64,000 nucleotides of DNA from an uncultured Bacilli bacterium. Its GTDB lineage: Bacteria > Bacillota_I > Bacilli_A > RF39 > UBA660. Shown here piece by piece: positions 40,549-49,397 of this stretch. How positions within the stretch are numbered: position 1 is the first letter of the stretch; each line of letters opens with the position of its first letter. The stretch lies in NCBI GenBank assembly GCA_910584165.1, contig CAJTZU010000006.1, positions 38,106 through 102,105 of the forward strand. The letters run 5' to 3'. The translations under genes and the position numbers were made by a program. Under the pieces are notes generated by a model. That model was not told where the DNA came from. It did not search any database and saw only the letters and a program-made list of their open reading frames with translations.

Positions 40549-41511
40549 TTAATAATCTAAATTCGTATAAGAAAATTCTCTTGTATAACTTTTTACTTTG
40601 TGACTGTCACATTCAACATCCAAAACATCTACATGAATTGGAAAAATAGAATTTAGTTTTTGTAAAGCAGCCTTTTGAGATTCTGCTATTTTTGTAATAC
40701 CACCATTAATAATACATAAAGTTCCATAATTCGTTTGAAAAATATTCCTAGCTTGTACAGGAAATAAAGTTCTTTGAGGCGAAATCATTCCTAATGTTCT
40801 TGGCATCAATTCGTCAAAAATAGGAGGTGTTAGACCCTCATGCATATGGCCAGAATGAACATGGTGAAAGCCTTTTAATTTACTTTGAATTATTCCATTT
40901 CTTAAATGAATCGACGAATGAAATAATAATTCATTTAGTTTTCCCTCTCTTGGAATAAAAAGTCTTTGCTTTTTTCTCATATCCTCAATCAATACCCATA
41001 CGTCTTCATCCTTCCTATCAGATGAACCAATACTATCTTCTGGTAGAGGATATTTTCCATGATAATAATAGGTTGGCATAGTATAACCAACTACCCTAAT
41101 ACTATCATCTTCATAAATATCATTATCTAATACATGAACGTTTTTATTATCGGACACTTCTTGCCAAAACTCTTTTTGTAAATCTTCTAACATACCATTA
41201 TCTAATTGATATCTCATATCATGGTCTAATAACGTAATAGCTGTAGGAGCAATCTCTCCACTCATTTTTATAACTTCTAAAAATTCTTCTCTTTTTTCTG
41301 CAATTTCTAAGACATTTGTATTATCTAGATTATCTCCTAGCCAAAAAATATAATTTGGCTCCAAGGTAGAAATTAATTTCATAATCGCTTGTAATCTTTG
41401 AAAGCTCATCTTCTTACTAAAATGTAAATCACTCAAAGATACTATTCGTATCTTACCTTTCATTTCTGAGAAATAGGATTGTGTCCTTGTTATTTTAACT
41501 ACTTTTTCCAT
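40549..41511 (-). CDS. Calcineurin-like metallophosphoesterase
   Basis: 320 residues from the ATG after AAAGGAGG; the frame is open 7 codons more. Motifs: IVSLSDLHFSK (DxH), IFWLGDNLDN (GDxx), then LLDHDMRY where GNHD is usual, HSSIHLR and HHVHSGHMHEG (GHxH). The metal site looks mostly complete, with the change at the GNHD motif. The substrate is unknown. TGATATAAT at 41536-41544 drives it. Confidence 0.78.
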   Translation of the reverse strand: MEKVVKITRTQSYFSEMKGKIRIVSLSDLHFSKKMSFQRLQAIMKLISTLEPNYIFWLGDNLDNTNVLEIAEKREEFLEVIKMSGEIAPTAITLLDHDMRYQLDNGMLEDLQKEFWQEVSDNKNVHVLDNDIYEDDSIRVVGYTMPTYYYHGKYPLPEDSIGSSDRKDEDVWVLIEDMRKKQRLFIPREGKLNELLFHSSIHLRNGIIQSKLKGFHHVHSGHMHEGLTPPIFDELMPRTLGMISPQRTLFPVQARNIFQTNYGTLCIINGGITKIAESQKAALQKLNSIFPIHVDVLDVECDSHKVKSYTREFSYTNLDY

Positions 41512-41535
41512 AATTTCCTCCTTTCCCACCACTTT

Positions 41536-41544
41536 ATTATATCA
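41536..41544 (-). promoter_or_regulatory. Extended -10 promoter TGATATAAT
   Basis: Minus strand, 24 bases before the start at 41511. Confidence 0.5.
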
Positions 41545-41612
41545 TAACTATTTCATATTATTTGCACTTATCCTTAAATTGTAATATAATAATATCCTCA
41601 TAGGAGGACCTA

Positions 41613-42512
41613 ATGGAAACAAAAAAATTATTAGAAGAATTTGTAAAAAGTAGAGAAAATGAAATTGCAACTGTTGCTGCTTTTGGATATGGTTCTGGTG
41701 TTTTTAAACAAAGAGGAAATGATACCGAAAAAAGTATGATAGACACTATCTTTGTTGTAAAAGATGCTAAAAGTTGGCATAAAGAAAACAAAAAAAGAAA
41801 TCCTAGGGATTACTCTTTAAGCGCAAAAATTTTATTAGGAAATATTAATTTTGAAAGAATAGCAGGATTAACTGGAGTTACTTATCAAACAAATATTCCC
41901 TTTCAAAATCATAAATTTAAATATGGTGTCATTGGAGAACAAACTTTCCTTACACAAATGGAGTCTTGGAATAGATTTTTCTTACCAGGAAGATTTCAAA
42001 AACCAGTTTATCCTATTCGTACAACAGACGCGATTACAAAAGCAATTAATAAAAACAGAAAATTAGCACTTTTGATAAGTTTAATCACTTTACCAGAAGA
42101 AGATAAAACCATACGAGGACTTTTTCTAAATCTATGCTCTTTGTCATACTGCGGAGATATTAGAATGTTATTTGTAGAAAATCCCAATAAAGTAGCAAAT
42201 ATTGTAGATGCTGAATTTCCTTTATTAGAAGAAATATATGTTCAACAAAATAAATTTTTTACTATCAAAGAAAGTGGAGAATTAGATATTGATTATTTGG
42301 AAGTATTAGATGAATTATATAGAATACTTCCACCAGAACTTTATAAATATTTAAGTAATTTGGCAACCTTACAACAAAGTTTGCTTCATCATATAGAAGA
42401 AAAAAATCGTATTGAAAGTATTACTCAACCATTAATTGGTATTGCTACCACTGGCCCTATAGCATCTTTTCAATATGTCAGACGAAAAATGGCAAAAAAG
42501 CAGAATCGATAA
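41613..42512 (+). CDS. TAM41-like phosphatidate cytidylyltransferase (CDP-DAG synthase)
   Basis: 299 residues. The TAM41/Mmp37 pattern is unusually clear: FGYGSGVF (24-31), MIDTIFVVKDAKSWHKENKKRNPRDYS (42-68), GVTYQTNIPF, FKYGVIG and WNRFFLPGRFQKPVYPI. TAM41 is best known from mitochondria, where it makes CDP-diacylglycerol from phosphatidate and CTP for cardiolipin, with the nucleotidyltransferase GS...D-x-D site of residues 24-50. A bacterial copy beside cls-type lipid genes suggests an alternative to CdsA. No membrane segment is seen, as expected for a peripheral enzyme. AGGAGGACCTA is the ribosome site. Confidence 0.88.
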   Translation: METKKLLEEFVKSRENEIATVAAFGYGSGVFKQRGNDTEKSMIDTIFVVKDAKSWHKENKKRNPRDYSLSAKILLGNINFERIAGLTGVTYQTNIPFQNHKFKYGVIGEQTFLTQMESWNRFFLPGRFQKPVYPIRTTDAITKAINKNRKLALLISLITLPEEDKTIRGLFLNLCSLSYCGDIRMLFVENPNKVANIVDAEFPLLEEIYVQQNKFFTIKESGELDIDYLEVLDELYRILPPELYKYLSNLATLQQSLLHHIEEKNRIESITQPLIGIATTGPIASFQYVRRKMAKKQNR

Positions 42513-42530
42513 GATTCTGTTTTATTTTTT
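42497..42530. terminator. Bidirectional intrinsic terminator
   Basis: CAGAATC / GATTCTG extended by A/T and G-U pairs, between convergent genes ending at 42512 and 42522. Confidence 0.75.
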
Positions 42531-43283
42531 ATCATTAATTTCTAATCCTATTGGACAATGGTCACTACCTAATACTTCTCTATAAATAGAAGTATTTTTA
42601 ATTCTGTCTTTCCCATCTTCAGAGATAATAAAATAATCAATTCTCCAACCAATGTTTCGCTCTCTTACATTCCGCATATAGCTCCACCAAGTATACCAAT
42701 CTTTTTCTTCAGGGTGTTGATAACGAAAAGTATCTATAAAACCACTATCTAATAATTCCTGAAATTTTTCTCTTTCTTCATCAGTAAAACCAGCATTACC
42801 TCTATTGGCTTTCGCATTTTTAATATCTATTTCCGTATGAGCGACATTAAAATCTCCACAGACAATTACTGTTTTTTTCTTTCTAAGAGAGTTTACATAT
42901 TCTTTAAAGTCTTCTTCCCATTTCATGCGATAGTCTAATCTTTCTAAAGTTCTCTTTACATTAGGAACATAACTATTAATTAAATAAAAGTCAGAAAATT
43001 CCAAAGTAATCATTCTTCCCTCATGGTCATGTTCTTCAATATTCATTCCATAACAAACAGAAAGAGGTTCTATTTTGGTATAAACAATTGTCCCAGAATA
43101 TCCTTTTCTTTCTGCTACATTTCGATAACAAATATAACCATTCGGCCTATAATCAATCTGTTCTTCTGTAGCTTTCACTTCCTGTAAGCAAAAAACATCT
43201 GCATTCAGTTCTTCAAAGAAATCTTGAAAACCTTTTTTAAGACAAGCTCGATATCCTGCTACATTCCAAGAAACTAACTTCAT
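42522..43283 (-). CDS. exoA: Exodeoxyribonuclease III / AP endonuclease
   Basis: 253 residues, the usual length. Motifs of the EEP nuclease fold: LVSWNVAGYRA, VFCLQEVKATEEQ (catalytic Glu), GDFNVAHTEIDI, WWSYMRN and RIDYFIISED, GSDHCPIGLEI (catalytic Asp-His). It cuts DNA at abasic sites and trims 3' ends in base-excision repair. Its start overlaps the end of mutY by 4 bases, so the two repair genes are coupled. Confidence 0.95.
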   Translation of the reverse strand: MKLVSWNVAGYRACLKKGFQDFFEELNADVFCLQEVKATEEQIDYRPNGYICYRNVAERKGYSGTIVYTKIEPLSVCYGMNIEEHDHEGRMITLEFSDFYLINSYVPNVKRTLERLDYRMKWEEDFKEYVNSLRKKKTVIVCGDFNVAHTEIDIKNAKANRGNAGFTDEEREKFQELLDSGFIDTFRYQHPEEKDWYTWWSYMRNVRERNIGWRIDYFIISEDGKDRIKNTSIYREVLGSDHCPIGLEINDKK

Positions 43284-44299
43284 TTTATTACCTCCATATA
43301 GTCTAAAAACGGCATAAAAGCAGTAGGAATAGCATAATTTTCCTTTATCTCATCCAAACTAGCCCATACATAATCATTTAATAAACAGCTTACCTCTAAT
43401 ACATAACTTTTCATAAACCATTTTTTATGAGTAAAAATATGAGTATTCGTAATTCCTTTTTCTAGTCTTTTAACAGTTGGAAATAATTTCAAAACATCAC
43501 TTTTCTTTAAAATTCCTTCTACATTTGGAAACTCCCACATATTTTTTAAAAGCCCACTTTTTCTTTTATGTAACGCTATTTTGTCTTGATAGCGAAGAAT
43601 AAATACAGTATATTCTTCTTCCTTCTTTTCTTTTTTTATTACTTTTCTAGGAATACATTCTTCTTGATGATTTTGATGCGCTAAACAATATTTCGATAAC
43701 GGGCAAATTTCACATTTTGGAATAGCATTAGGTAAACATATTGTCTCTCCCAATTCCATAATTCCTTCATTAAAATCACCAGATTGAGGTGGTAAAATCT
43801 TCTTTATTTCATTTCCTATTTTCCTTTTTACTTTTAAATCAGATACATCAATATCAGTATTCATGACTCGCGCATATACTCTCATGACATTTCCGTCGAT
43901 TGCTACTTCCTTTTTTTGAAAAGAAATAGAGCTAATGGCACCCGCTGTATATTCACCTATACCTGGTAAATTTAGAATTTCTTCATAATCTTCTGGAAAC
44001 TTTCCATCATACTCTTCCATAATCTTAATGGCAGCTTTTTTTAAATTTCTAGCACGATTATAATATCCTAATCCTTCCCATAATTTTAATAATTCATCTT
44101 CCTCTATTTTGCTTAATGATTCTATCGTAGGAAGTCTTTTCATAAATACTTCATAATATCCTTTTACAGCTTCTATCCTTGTTTGCTGTAACATGATTTC
44201 AGATATCCAAATATGATATGGATTTTTATCTTTTCTCCAAGGCAATTCTCTTTTATTTTCTAAATACCATGTTAATAATGGTTCTACTATCTTTTCCAT
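43280..44299 (-). CDS. mutY: A/G-specific adenine DNA glycosylase MutY
   Basis: 339 residues. Helix-hairpin-helix glycosylase with WRKDKNPYHIWISEIMLQQT (catalytic Glu), LPGIGEYTAGAI, VAIDGNVMRVYARV (catalytic Asp) and an iron-sulfur loop CLPNAIPKCEICPLSKYC (C-x7-C-x2-C-x5-C; one residue longer in the first gap than the usual C-x6-C). The C-terminal Nudix-like MutT-recognition domain (residues about 225-335) follows. It removes A opposite 8-oxoG. Promoter TGGTATAAT at 44314-44322 is only 15 bases before the start. Confidence 0.94.
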   Translation of the reverse strand: MEKIVEPLLTWYLENKRELPWRKDKNPYHIWISEIMLQQTRIEAVKGYYEVFMKRLPTIESLSKIEEDELLKLWEGLGYYNRARNLKKAAIKIMEEYDGKFPEDYEEILNLPGIGEYTAGAISSISFQKKEVAIDGNVMRVYARVMNTDIDVSDLKVKRKIGNEIKKILPPQSGDFNEGIMELGETICLPNAIPKCEICPLSKYCLAHQNHQEECIPRKVIKKEKKEEEYTVFILRYQDKIALHKRKSGLLKNMWEFPNVEGILKKSDVLKLFPTVKRLEKGITNTHIFTHKKWFMKSYVLEVSCLLNDYVWASLDEIKENYAIPTAFMPFLDYMEVIK

Positions 44300-44313
44300 A
44301 ACATCACATCTTT

Positions 44314-44322
44314 ATTATACCA
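44314..44322 (-). promoter_or_regulatory. Extended -10 promoter TGGTATAAT of mutY-exoA
   Basis: Minus strand. The RNA would start almost at the ATG; a nearly leaderless arrangement. Confidence 0.5.
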
Positions 44323-44323
44323 T

Positions 44324-44357
44324 GAAAAAAAACAAATCCAAAGATTTGCTTTTTAAG
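44324..44357 (-). terminator. Terminator of the Ca2+ ATPase
   Basis: AAAAGCAAATC / GATTTGTTTT with TTTG loop and T-run on the minus strand. Confidence 0.75.
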
Positions 44358-46989
44358 AAAATTTTCTTTGAAAGAATTTTGCTACTTCAACAATTGGAAT
44401 TACTAAAAATGCAAGTCCAAAAGCCACTCCAAATTCGAAAAGACTAACTGGCGCTAAACCAAATAAATTAGATAAAATAGGGACATAAACTACTGCTAGT
44501 GTAAATACTAAAGACAGTATGAAAGAACCTACTAACCATTTATTTCTTGTTTGCATTGTAAATATAGAACCTTTTTGTGTACGCATACAAATTGCATAAA
44601 ACATCTCCACCAAATTAGCAGTTAAGAATGCCATAGTCATTCCATCTACTGATTCAAAGATTCCACATTTTCCAAGCTCTATATGCTGACCAATAAAGAA
44701 GGACGCTAAAACAATAACTGCCATTAAAATTCCATGTAAAATAGTAGATACTCCCACACCATCTGAAAATACACTCTCATCAGATTTACGAGGTTTTCTC
44801 TTCATTAAATCGCCTTCTGCTTTTTCCATTCCAAGTGCTAAACCAGGAGTACTATCTGTTACCATGTTTATCCATAGTAACTGAGCAGGAGTAACAATAG
44901 TAATTCCAAAGGCAGATGCTAAAAATACATAGATAACCTCTGCTGCATTAGTAGATAATTGAAACTGTAATACTTTTCTAATATTATCATAAATCGTTCT
45001 TCCCTCTTCTACTGCATTTACGATAGTAGCAAAGTTATCATCTGCAAGAACCATATCAGAGGCCCCTTTAGTTACATCTGTACCTGTTATTCCCATTGCA
45101 ATTCCAATATCTGCAGCTTTAATAGAAGGGGCGTCATTTACACCATCTCCTGTCATCGCAACTACATAATTTTGGGACTTTAAGGCTCTTACGATTTTTG
45201 TCTTATGTTCTGGTTGAACACGTGCAAATACAGAACAAGTATTTACTACTTTCTTTAATTCCTCATCACTTAAACCATCTAACTCAGAACCTGTTATGGC
45301 TTCTTCACGAGCACTGATAATTTTTAAATCTTCTCCGATAGCTGTTGCGGTATCAATATGATCTCCTGTAATCATAATAGGTCTAATACCTGCCTGTCTA
45401 CAATTTTCAATCGCATCATATACTTCTACTCGACAAGGATCTATCATTCCTACAAAACCAATAAAAGTTAAATCTTGCTCTAAAGAATCTGGTTCTAAAT
45501 TAGTAGGAATACTATCATATTCTCTATAACAAGCTCCTAATACGCGTAAAGCTTTATCTGCATACTTTTTTGTCTCTTCTTGAATATGCTTTTTTATCTC
45601 TTCCGTCATAGAAATAACTTCTTTATTCTCATTTAAGTAATAACTACTTCTTTCTAATAGAATTTCGCATGCACCTTTAGTATATTGAATTACCTGTTTC
45701 TCTTTTTGATGAATAGTAGACATCATTTTTCTCATAGAATCAAATGGAGCTTCTCCTACTCTTGGATATTCTTTTTCCAATTGATATTTTGGATATCCTA
45801 ATTTATTTGCAAAATTTACTAATGCTGCTTCAGTAGGCTCCCCTGTTGCTTCTTTATCGTCTTCTTCTATTTCAGCATCTGAACATAGAGACATTGCCTC
45901 AGCAAGTAAATGCTCATCTGAAGTACTACTTTCTACTACTGTCATTTTATTTTGAGTCAAAGTACCTGTTTTATCTGTACAAATAATTTGTGTACATCCT
46001 AATGTTTCTACTGCATTTAATTTTCTAATAAGAGCCTGTCTTTTTGACATAGAAGTTACTCCCATAGAAAGCATGATTGTTACAACTGCAGGTAATCCTT
46101 CTGGAATAGCCGCAACTGCAAGCGCAACAGCTATTAAGAAAGTATCTAAAATATGTGCTCCTGTAAAATCTCCTGTTTTAATAATTCCAAAGATAAATAC
46201 AAAAATACTGATACCAACAACTAATTTTGTTAAAATACGAGAAATCTCTGCCATTTTCTTTTGTAGAGGAGTCTTTTCTTCATCCGTTACTTGTAAAGCT
46301 TTTGCAATCTTCCCCATTTCTGTTTCCATAGCGGTCGCAACTACTACTGCACTACCTCTACCATAGACTACTGTACTTCCACTATATAACATATTGGTCC
46401 TATCCCCTAAAGGAATATCTAAACTATTTTCTTTTAAATGAATCAAATCCATTATTTTAGTAACTGGTACACTTTCTCCTGTTAAAGCTGCTTCTTCCAC
46501 TTTCATACTAAAAGACTCTAAAATTCTACAATCAGCAGGCACAGCATCTCCTGCTTCTAATAGAATAACATCACCTACTACTAATTCTTCACTTTTAACA
46601 TGTTTTAACTCCCCATCACGAAGTACTTTGGAAGTAGCTTTTGTCATTTCCATAAGAGACTCTATCGCATCTTCGGCTTTATTTTCTTGAATCAATCCCA
46701 ATACAGTATTCATAATGACTACAAATAAAATAATAAAAACATCTGTAAAAGAATCCCCATTAATAATAGCTGTAACTGCTGAAATAAAAGCTGCAGCTAA
46801 AAGCATAATAATCATAGGATCCATTAAAGATTTTACAAATCTTTTTACAATACCATCTTTCTCTGCTTCTTTTAATTTATTAGCGCCATTCTTCTCTAAT
46901 AAGATAGCAGCCTTTTCTTCTGTTAAACCGTTTTCTGTTGATTCCACTTTTTTCAACACTTCTTCTTTTTCCATATTGAAAAATTTCAT
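44353..46989 (-). CDS. P-type calcium-transporting ATPase (P2 type)
   Basis: 878 residues. Phosphorylation motif CTDKTGTLTQNKM (about 340), actuator TGESVPV, nucleotide-domain TGD and KGAC motifs, hinge MTGDGVNDAPSIKAADIGIAMG (about 620), and about ten membrane segments with the transport-site VAAIPEGLPAVV in M4 and WINMVTDSTPGLALG in M6. These fit SERCA/PMCA-type bacterial Ca2+ pumps. It expels Ca2+ (possibly Mn2+) at the cost of ATP. A clear terminator precedes and follows it, so it is a single-gene unit. Confidence 0.92.
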   Translation of the reverse strand: MKFFNMEKEEVLKKVESTENGLTEEKAAILLEKNGANKLKEAEKDGIVKRFVKSLMDPMIIMLLAAAFISAVTAIINGDSFTDVFIILFVVIMNTVLGLIQENKAEDAIESLMEMTKATSKVLRDGELKHVKSEELVVGDVILLEAGDAVPADCRILESFSMKVEEAALTGESVPVTKIMDLIHLKENSLDIPLGDRTNMLYSGSTVVYGRGSAVVVATAMETEMGKIAKALQVTDEEKTPLQKKMAEISRILTKLVVGISIFVFIFGIIKTGDFTGAHILDTFLIAVALAVAAIPEGLPAVVTIMLSMGVTSMSKRQALIRKLNAVETLGCTQIICTDKTGTLTQNKMTVVESSTSDEHLLAEAMSLCSDAEIEEDDKEATGEPTEAALVNFANKLGYPKYQLEKEYPRVGEAPFDSMRKMMSTIHQKEKQVIQYTKGACEILLERSSYYLNENKEVISMTEEIKKHIQEETKKYADKALRVLGACYREYDSIPTNLEPDSLEQDLTFIGFVGMIDPCRVEVYDAIENCRQAGIRPIMITGDHIDTATAIGEDLKIISAREEAITGSELDGLSDEELKKVVNTCSVFARVQPEHKTKIVRALKSQNYVVAMTGDGVNDAPSIKAADIGIAMGITGTDVTKGASDMVLADDNFATIVNAVEEGRTIYDNIRKVLQFQLSTNAAEVIYVFLASAFGITIVTPAQLLWINMVTDSTPGLALGMEKAEGDLMKRKPRKSDESVFSDGVGVSTILHGILMAVIVLASFFIGQHIELGKCGIFESVDGMTMAFLTANLVEMFYAICMRTQKGSIFTMQTRNKWLVGSFILSLVFTLAVVYVPILSNLFGLAPVSLFEFGVAFGLAFLVIPIVEVAKFFQRKFS

Positions 46990-47004
46990 TCTTACACCTC
47001 AAAT

Positions 47005-47043
47005 TCAAAATAAAAGGACTTATCATAATGCTAGATAAGTCCT
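47005..47043 (-). terminator. Terminator of the 610-aa gene
   Basis: GGACTTATC / GATAAGTCC with 9-base loop, then TTTTATTTT on the minus strand. Confidence 0.75.
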
Positions 47044-47047
47044 AAAT

Positions 47048-48880
47048 TTAATTTAATATACTTATACTAGTTATCGCATTATCAACTATATCAGATAAAT
47101 CTGGATTAGAAGAACTATAAGCAAAAATAATCATAGATTCATTAAAATAAATGAATTTGTAAACTCTCCTACGATTGTTTTTTTCTAATTGTTTTTCTAA
47201 GATTTTTCTTTGACTTCCTCTTAGATAGTATTCACGGTCTAAATCATGTAATAATGTCTGAGAATTTGTCTTTGCACTATTCTCTAACCATTGATTAGCC
47301 CTTTCTCCTATTTTATCTAAAGAGGCACATTTCGCAAGCATAATGTTAATGTCTCCAACTTTAAAACTAGATTCACTATTTTTAACAACACCCTCTACTT
47401 CAAACGGAAAACTTATTTCAAAATTATAATACGTATCTGATAGAATATTGTACTTAAAATTTATTTTTTCATTGTCACCAAACTTTTTCTCTATTTTTAA
47501 GTTATCACAAATAATTTCATAAATTGTTTTTAAAGTTTTCTCTGGTGCTTGTCTTAACATAGACACTATATTCATAATGTTTTTATTCTTAGAACTTACC
47601 TCTGTTGTAGTACACACTTTTTGAAATATTTGAAAAGTCGTAAAATATTCTTTTAATCTATCCATATCTAAAGAATTGTTATCTTCCAATTCTTTTACCA
47701 TAAGATAGCCAAGTGTATCAGAAGAAACTCTTCTCCAAAATAAGTCTAAATCTGTTTCTACAATTAAACTCTCTGATAAATCAAATATATTCCCTATGCT
47801 TTTATCTGCTTGATAATCGTGATTAATCTCATCAATCATCGTATTATTTAATTCATCTATCTTTTGCTCCATGTTATCCATTAACACAACAGGTTCTACT
47901 ATATTAGTATCTTCAGTTTTAATAGAATAGTATACTGATAAAAGTTTTTCTTCTTTATCTATTGGATAAGAAGTTAATAAATAATTTAAATTTCTATCTA
48001 CAATAATAGATAGCCCATTCGGATTTAAATAGTACATTGTATCTGTATCCTCTAACATTTTACTATTTTTTTCAATTTCTTCTTTTGATAAAGATAAAAG
48101 AGTACACATCTTTTCCAATTGTCTATCTTTAATACTTTTCTCAGTTTCAGAAGTAATAATAGCATAGATTTCATCTTTAAACATAGAATAAAATTTATGT
48201 AGTTTCTCTTCTTTCGAATTATCACAAATAGAAAATAAAACGCCTTCTATTGCTCCAAAACATTCCTCTTCTGACTCAATATCTATATTTTCTTGTTGTC
48301 TAGAATAAGCATAAAGACTTTCTCTATAACGAATAATTACATCTTTTAATTTATCAATCTTATAAAAATCATATTCTTCTTTTTCATCGTCTTGAATAGA
48401 AATACTTAAATCCGAACCATTTAAGATTAAACTCCAATCTTTGCTATAAATACTAAACTGTATCATAGCTTCTTTTGTAAAATGCTTTACTAAAGTAGAA
48501 ACGATAGAATTCATATCTATACTTTCTTCAATCATAACTAATAATTTTCTAAGATTCGGATAGAGAGCATCTAATTCTTGTATATGAACAGAGTTCTGCT
48601 CATTCTCTTCTTCAAAAAAGTTCAAAACTTCATAGTATGCTGCTTCTAAATCTTCCATATTTAAGCATTCCGTCATACGACTCTTTGCACTTTCTTGCTC
48701 ATCGCTTAAAGAATAATCTACCTTCAAAAATAAGTCCTTTTCTTCTTGATATAATTCTTCTAAAGATTTTAATTTTTCATGAATAATATATAATTTTTCT
48801 TCCTTAGATAAACTTTCAAAATTTTTAGAGGCAGATAAAATTGCTTTTAATTCTTTTCTACTAATCAAATTATCACTCAT
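47048..48880 (-). CDS. Protein of unknown function (610 aa)
   Basis: Not recognised. A large acidic cytosolic protein, with long predicted helices in the first half (ELKAILSASKNFESLSKEEKLYII) and a C-terminal half rich in beta strands. There is no membrane segment or known catalytic motif. AGGAG sits 7 bases before the ATG at 48880; an ATG two codons earlier is too close to it. TGGTATAAT at 48956-48964 is the promoter. Confidence 0.55.
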   Translation of the reverse strand: MSDNLISRKELKAILSASKNFESLSKEEKLYIIHEKLKSLEELYQEEKDLFLKVDYSLSDEQESAKSRMTECLNMEDLEAAYYEVLNFFEEENEQNSVHIQELDALYPNLRKLLVMIEESIDMNSIVSTLVKHFTKEAMIQFSIYSKDWSLILNGSDLSISIQDDEKEEYDFYKIDKLKDVIIRYRESLYAYSRQQENIDIESEEECFGAIEGVLFSICDNSKEEKLHKFYSMFKDEIYAIITSETEKSIKDRQLEKMCTLLSLSKEEIEKNSKMLEDTDTMYYLNPNGLSIIVDRNLNYLLTSYPIDKEEKLLSVYYSIKTEDTNIVEPVVLMDNMEQKIDELNNTMIDEINHDYQADKSIGNIFDLSESLIVETDLDLFWRRVSSDTLGYLMVKELEDNNSLDMDRLKEYFTTFQIFQKVCTTTEVSSKNKNIMNIVSMLRQAPEKTLKTIYEIICDNLKIEKKFGDNEKINFKYNILSDTYYNFEISFPFEVEGVVKNSESSFKVGDINIMLAKCASLDKIGERANQWLENSAKTNSQTLLHDLDREYYLRGSQRKILEKQLEKNNRRRVYKFIYFNESMIIFAYSSSNPDLSDIVDNAITSISILN

Positions 48881-48955
48881 AACCATTCTCCTATATACTT
48901 ATTCTTTTATATAAATTATGGTACCAATACCCCATACTATTTATTCTTATATTTC

Positions 48956-48964
48956 ATTATACCA
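48956..48964 (-). promoter_or_regulatory. Extended -10 promoter TGGTATAAT
   Basis: Minus strand, about 75 bases before the start at 48880. Confidence 0.5.
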
Positions 48965-49024
48965 TAGATAAAAAAAAATAACTACTTTATTCCATCAAAA
49001 AACTACACCTTTCTTAGTCTTTTT

Positions 49025-49059
49025 TTACAAAATAAAAATCCTTATAAAATAAGGATTTA
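49025..49059 (-). terminator. Terminator of the Arg-Pro tRNA pair
   Basis: AAATCCTTA / TAAGGATTT with 5-base loop; T-rich downstream on the minus strand. Confidence 0.65.
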
Positions 49060-49068
49060 TTCACTAAA

Positions 49069-49145
49069 TGGTCGGGAAAACAGGATTTGAACCTGCAACC
49101 CCTTGGTCCCAAACCAAGTGCTCTACCAAGTTGAGCCATTTCCCG
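49069..49145 (-). tRNA. tRNA-Pro (anticodon TGG)
   Basis: 77 bases with CCA. Acceptor CGGGAAA / TTTCCCG, loop TTTGGGA. Downstream of tRNA-Arg(ACG) in the same transcript direction. Confidence 0.95.
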
Positions 49146-49155
49146 AAACAATAGA

Positions 49156-49232
49156 TGGTGCGCCCAAGAGGAGTTGAACCCCTAACCTTTTGATCCGTAG
49201 TCAAATGCTCTATCCAATTGAGCTATGAGCGC
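49156..49232 (-). tRNA. tRNA-Arg (anticodon ACG)
   Basis: 77 bases with CCA. Acceptor GCGCTCA / TGGGCGC (one G-U), loop CTACGGA. The A34 is normally edited to inosine. Confidence 0.95.
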
Positions 49233-49335
49233 GTTTCTCACTCAAATACGTATTTAATTGTAACACAATTTATCAAAAAATTCAATAGTTTTTTTAGGAA
49301 TGAGAAAGATTTTCTTATTAATTTAGAAGAAACCA

Positions 49336-49374
49336 TAAAAAAATAGAAGATTTTTTTATTACTCTTCTATTTTA
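49336..49374 (-). terminator. Terminator of the zinc-ribbon gene
   Basis: AAAATAGAAGA / TCTTCTATTTT with a 12-base loop and T-run. Confidence 0.65.
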
Positions 49375-49397
49375 TTTATTACTAATAGAAAATATTC

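Noticed and set aside
44314..44357. Overlap of the ATPase terminator and mutY promoter as a special element
   Set aside because: Looks like normal compaction of two units.
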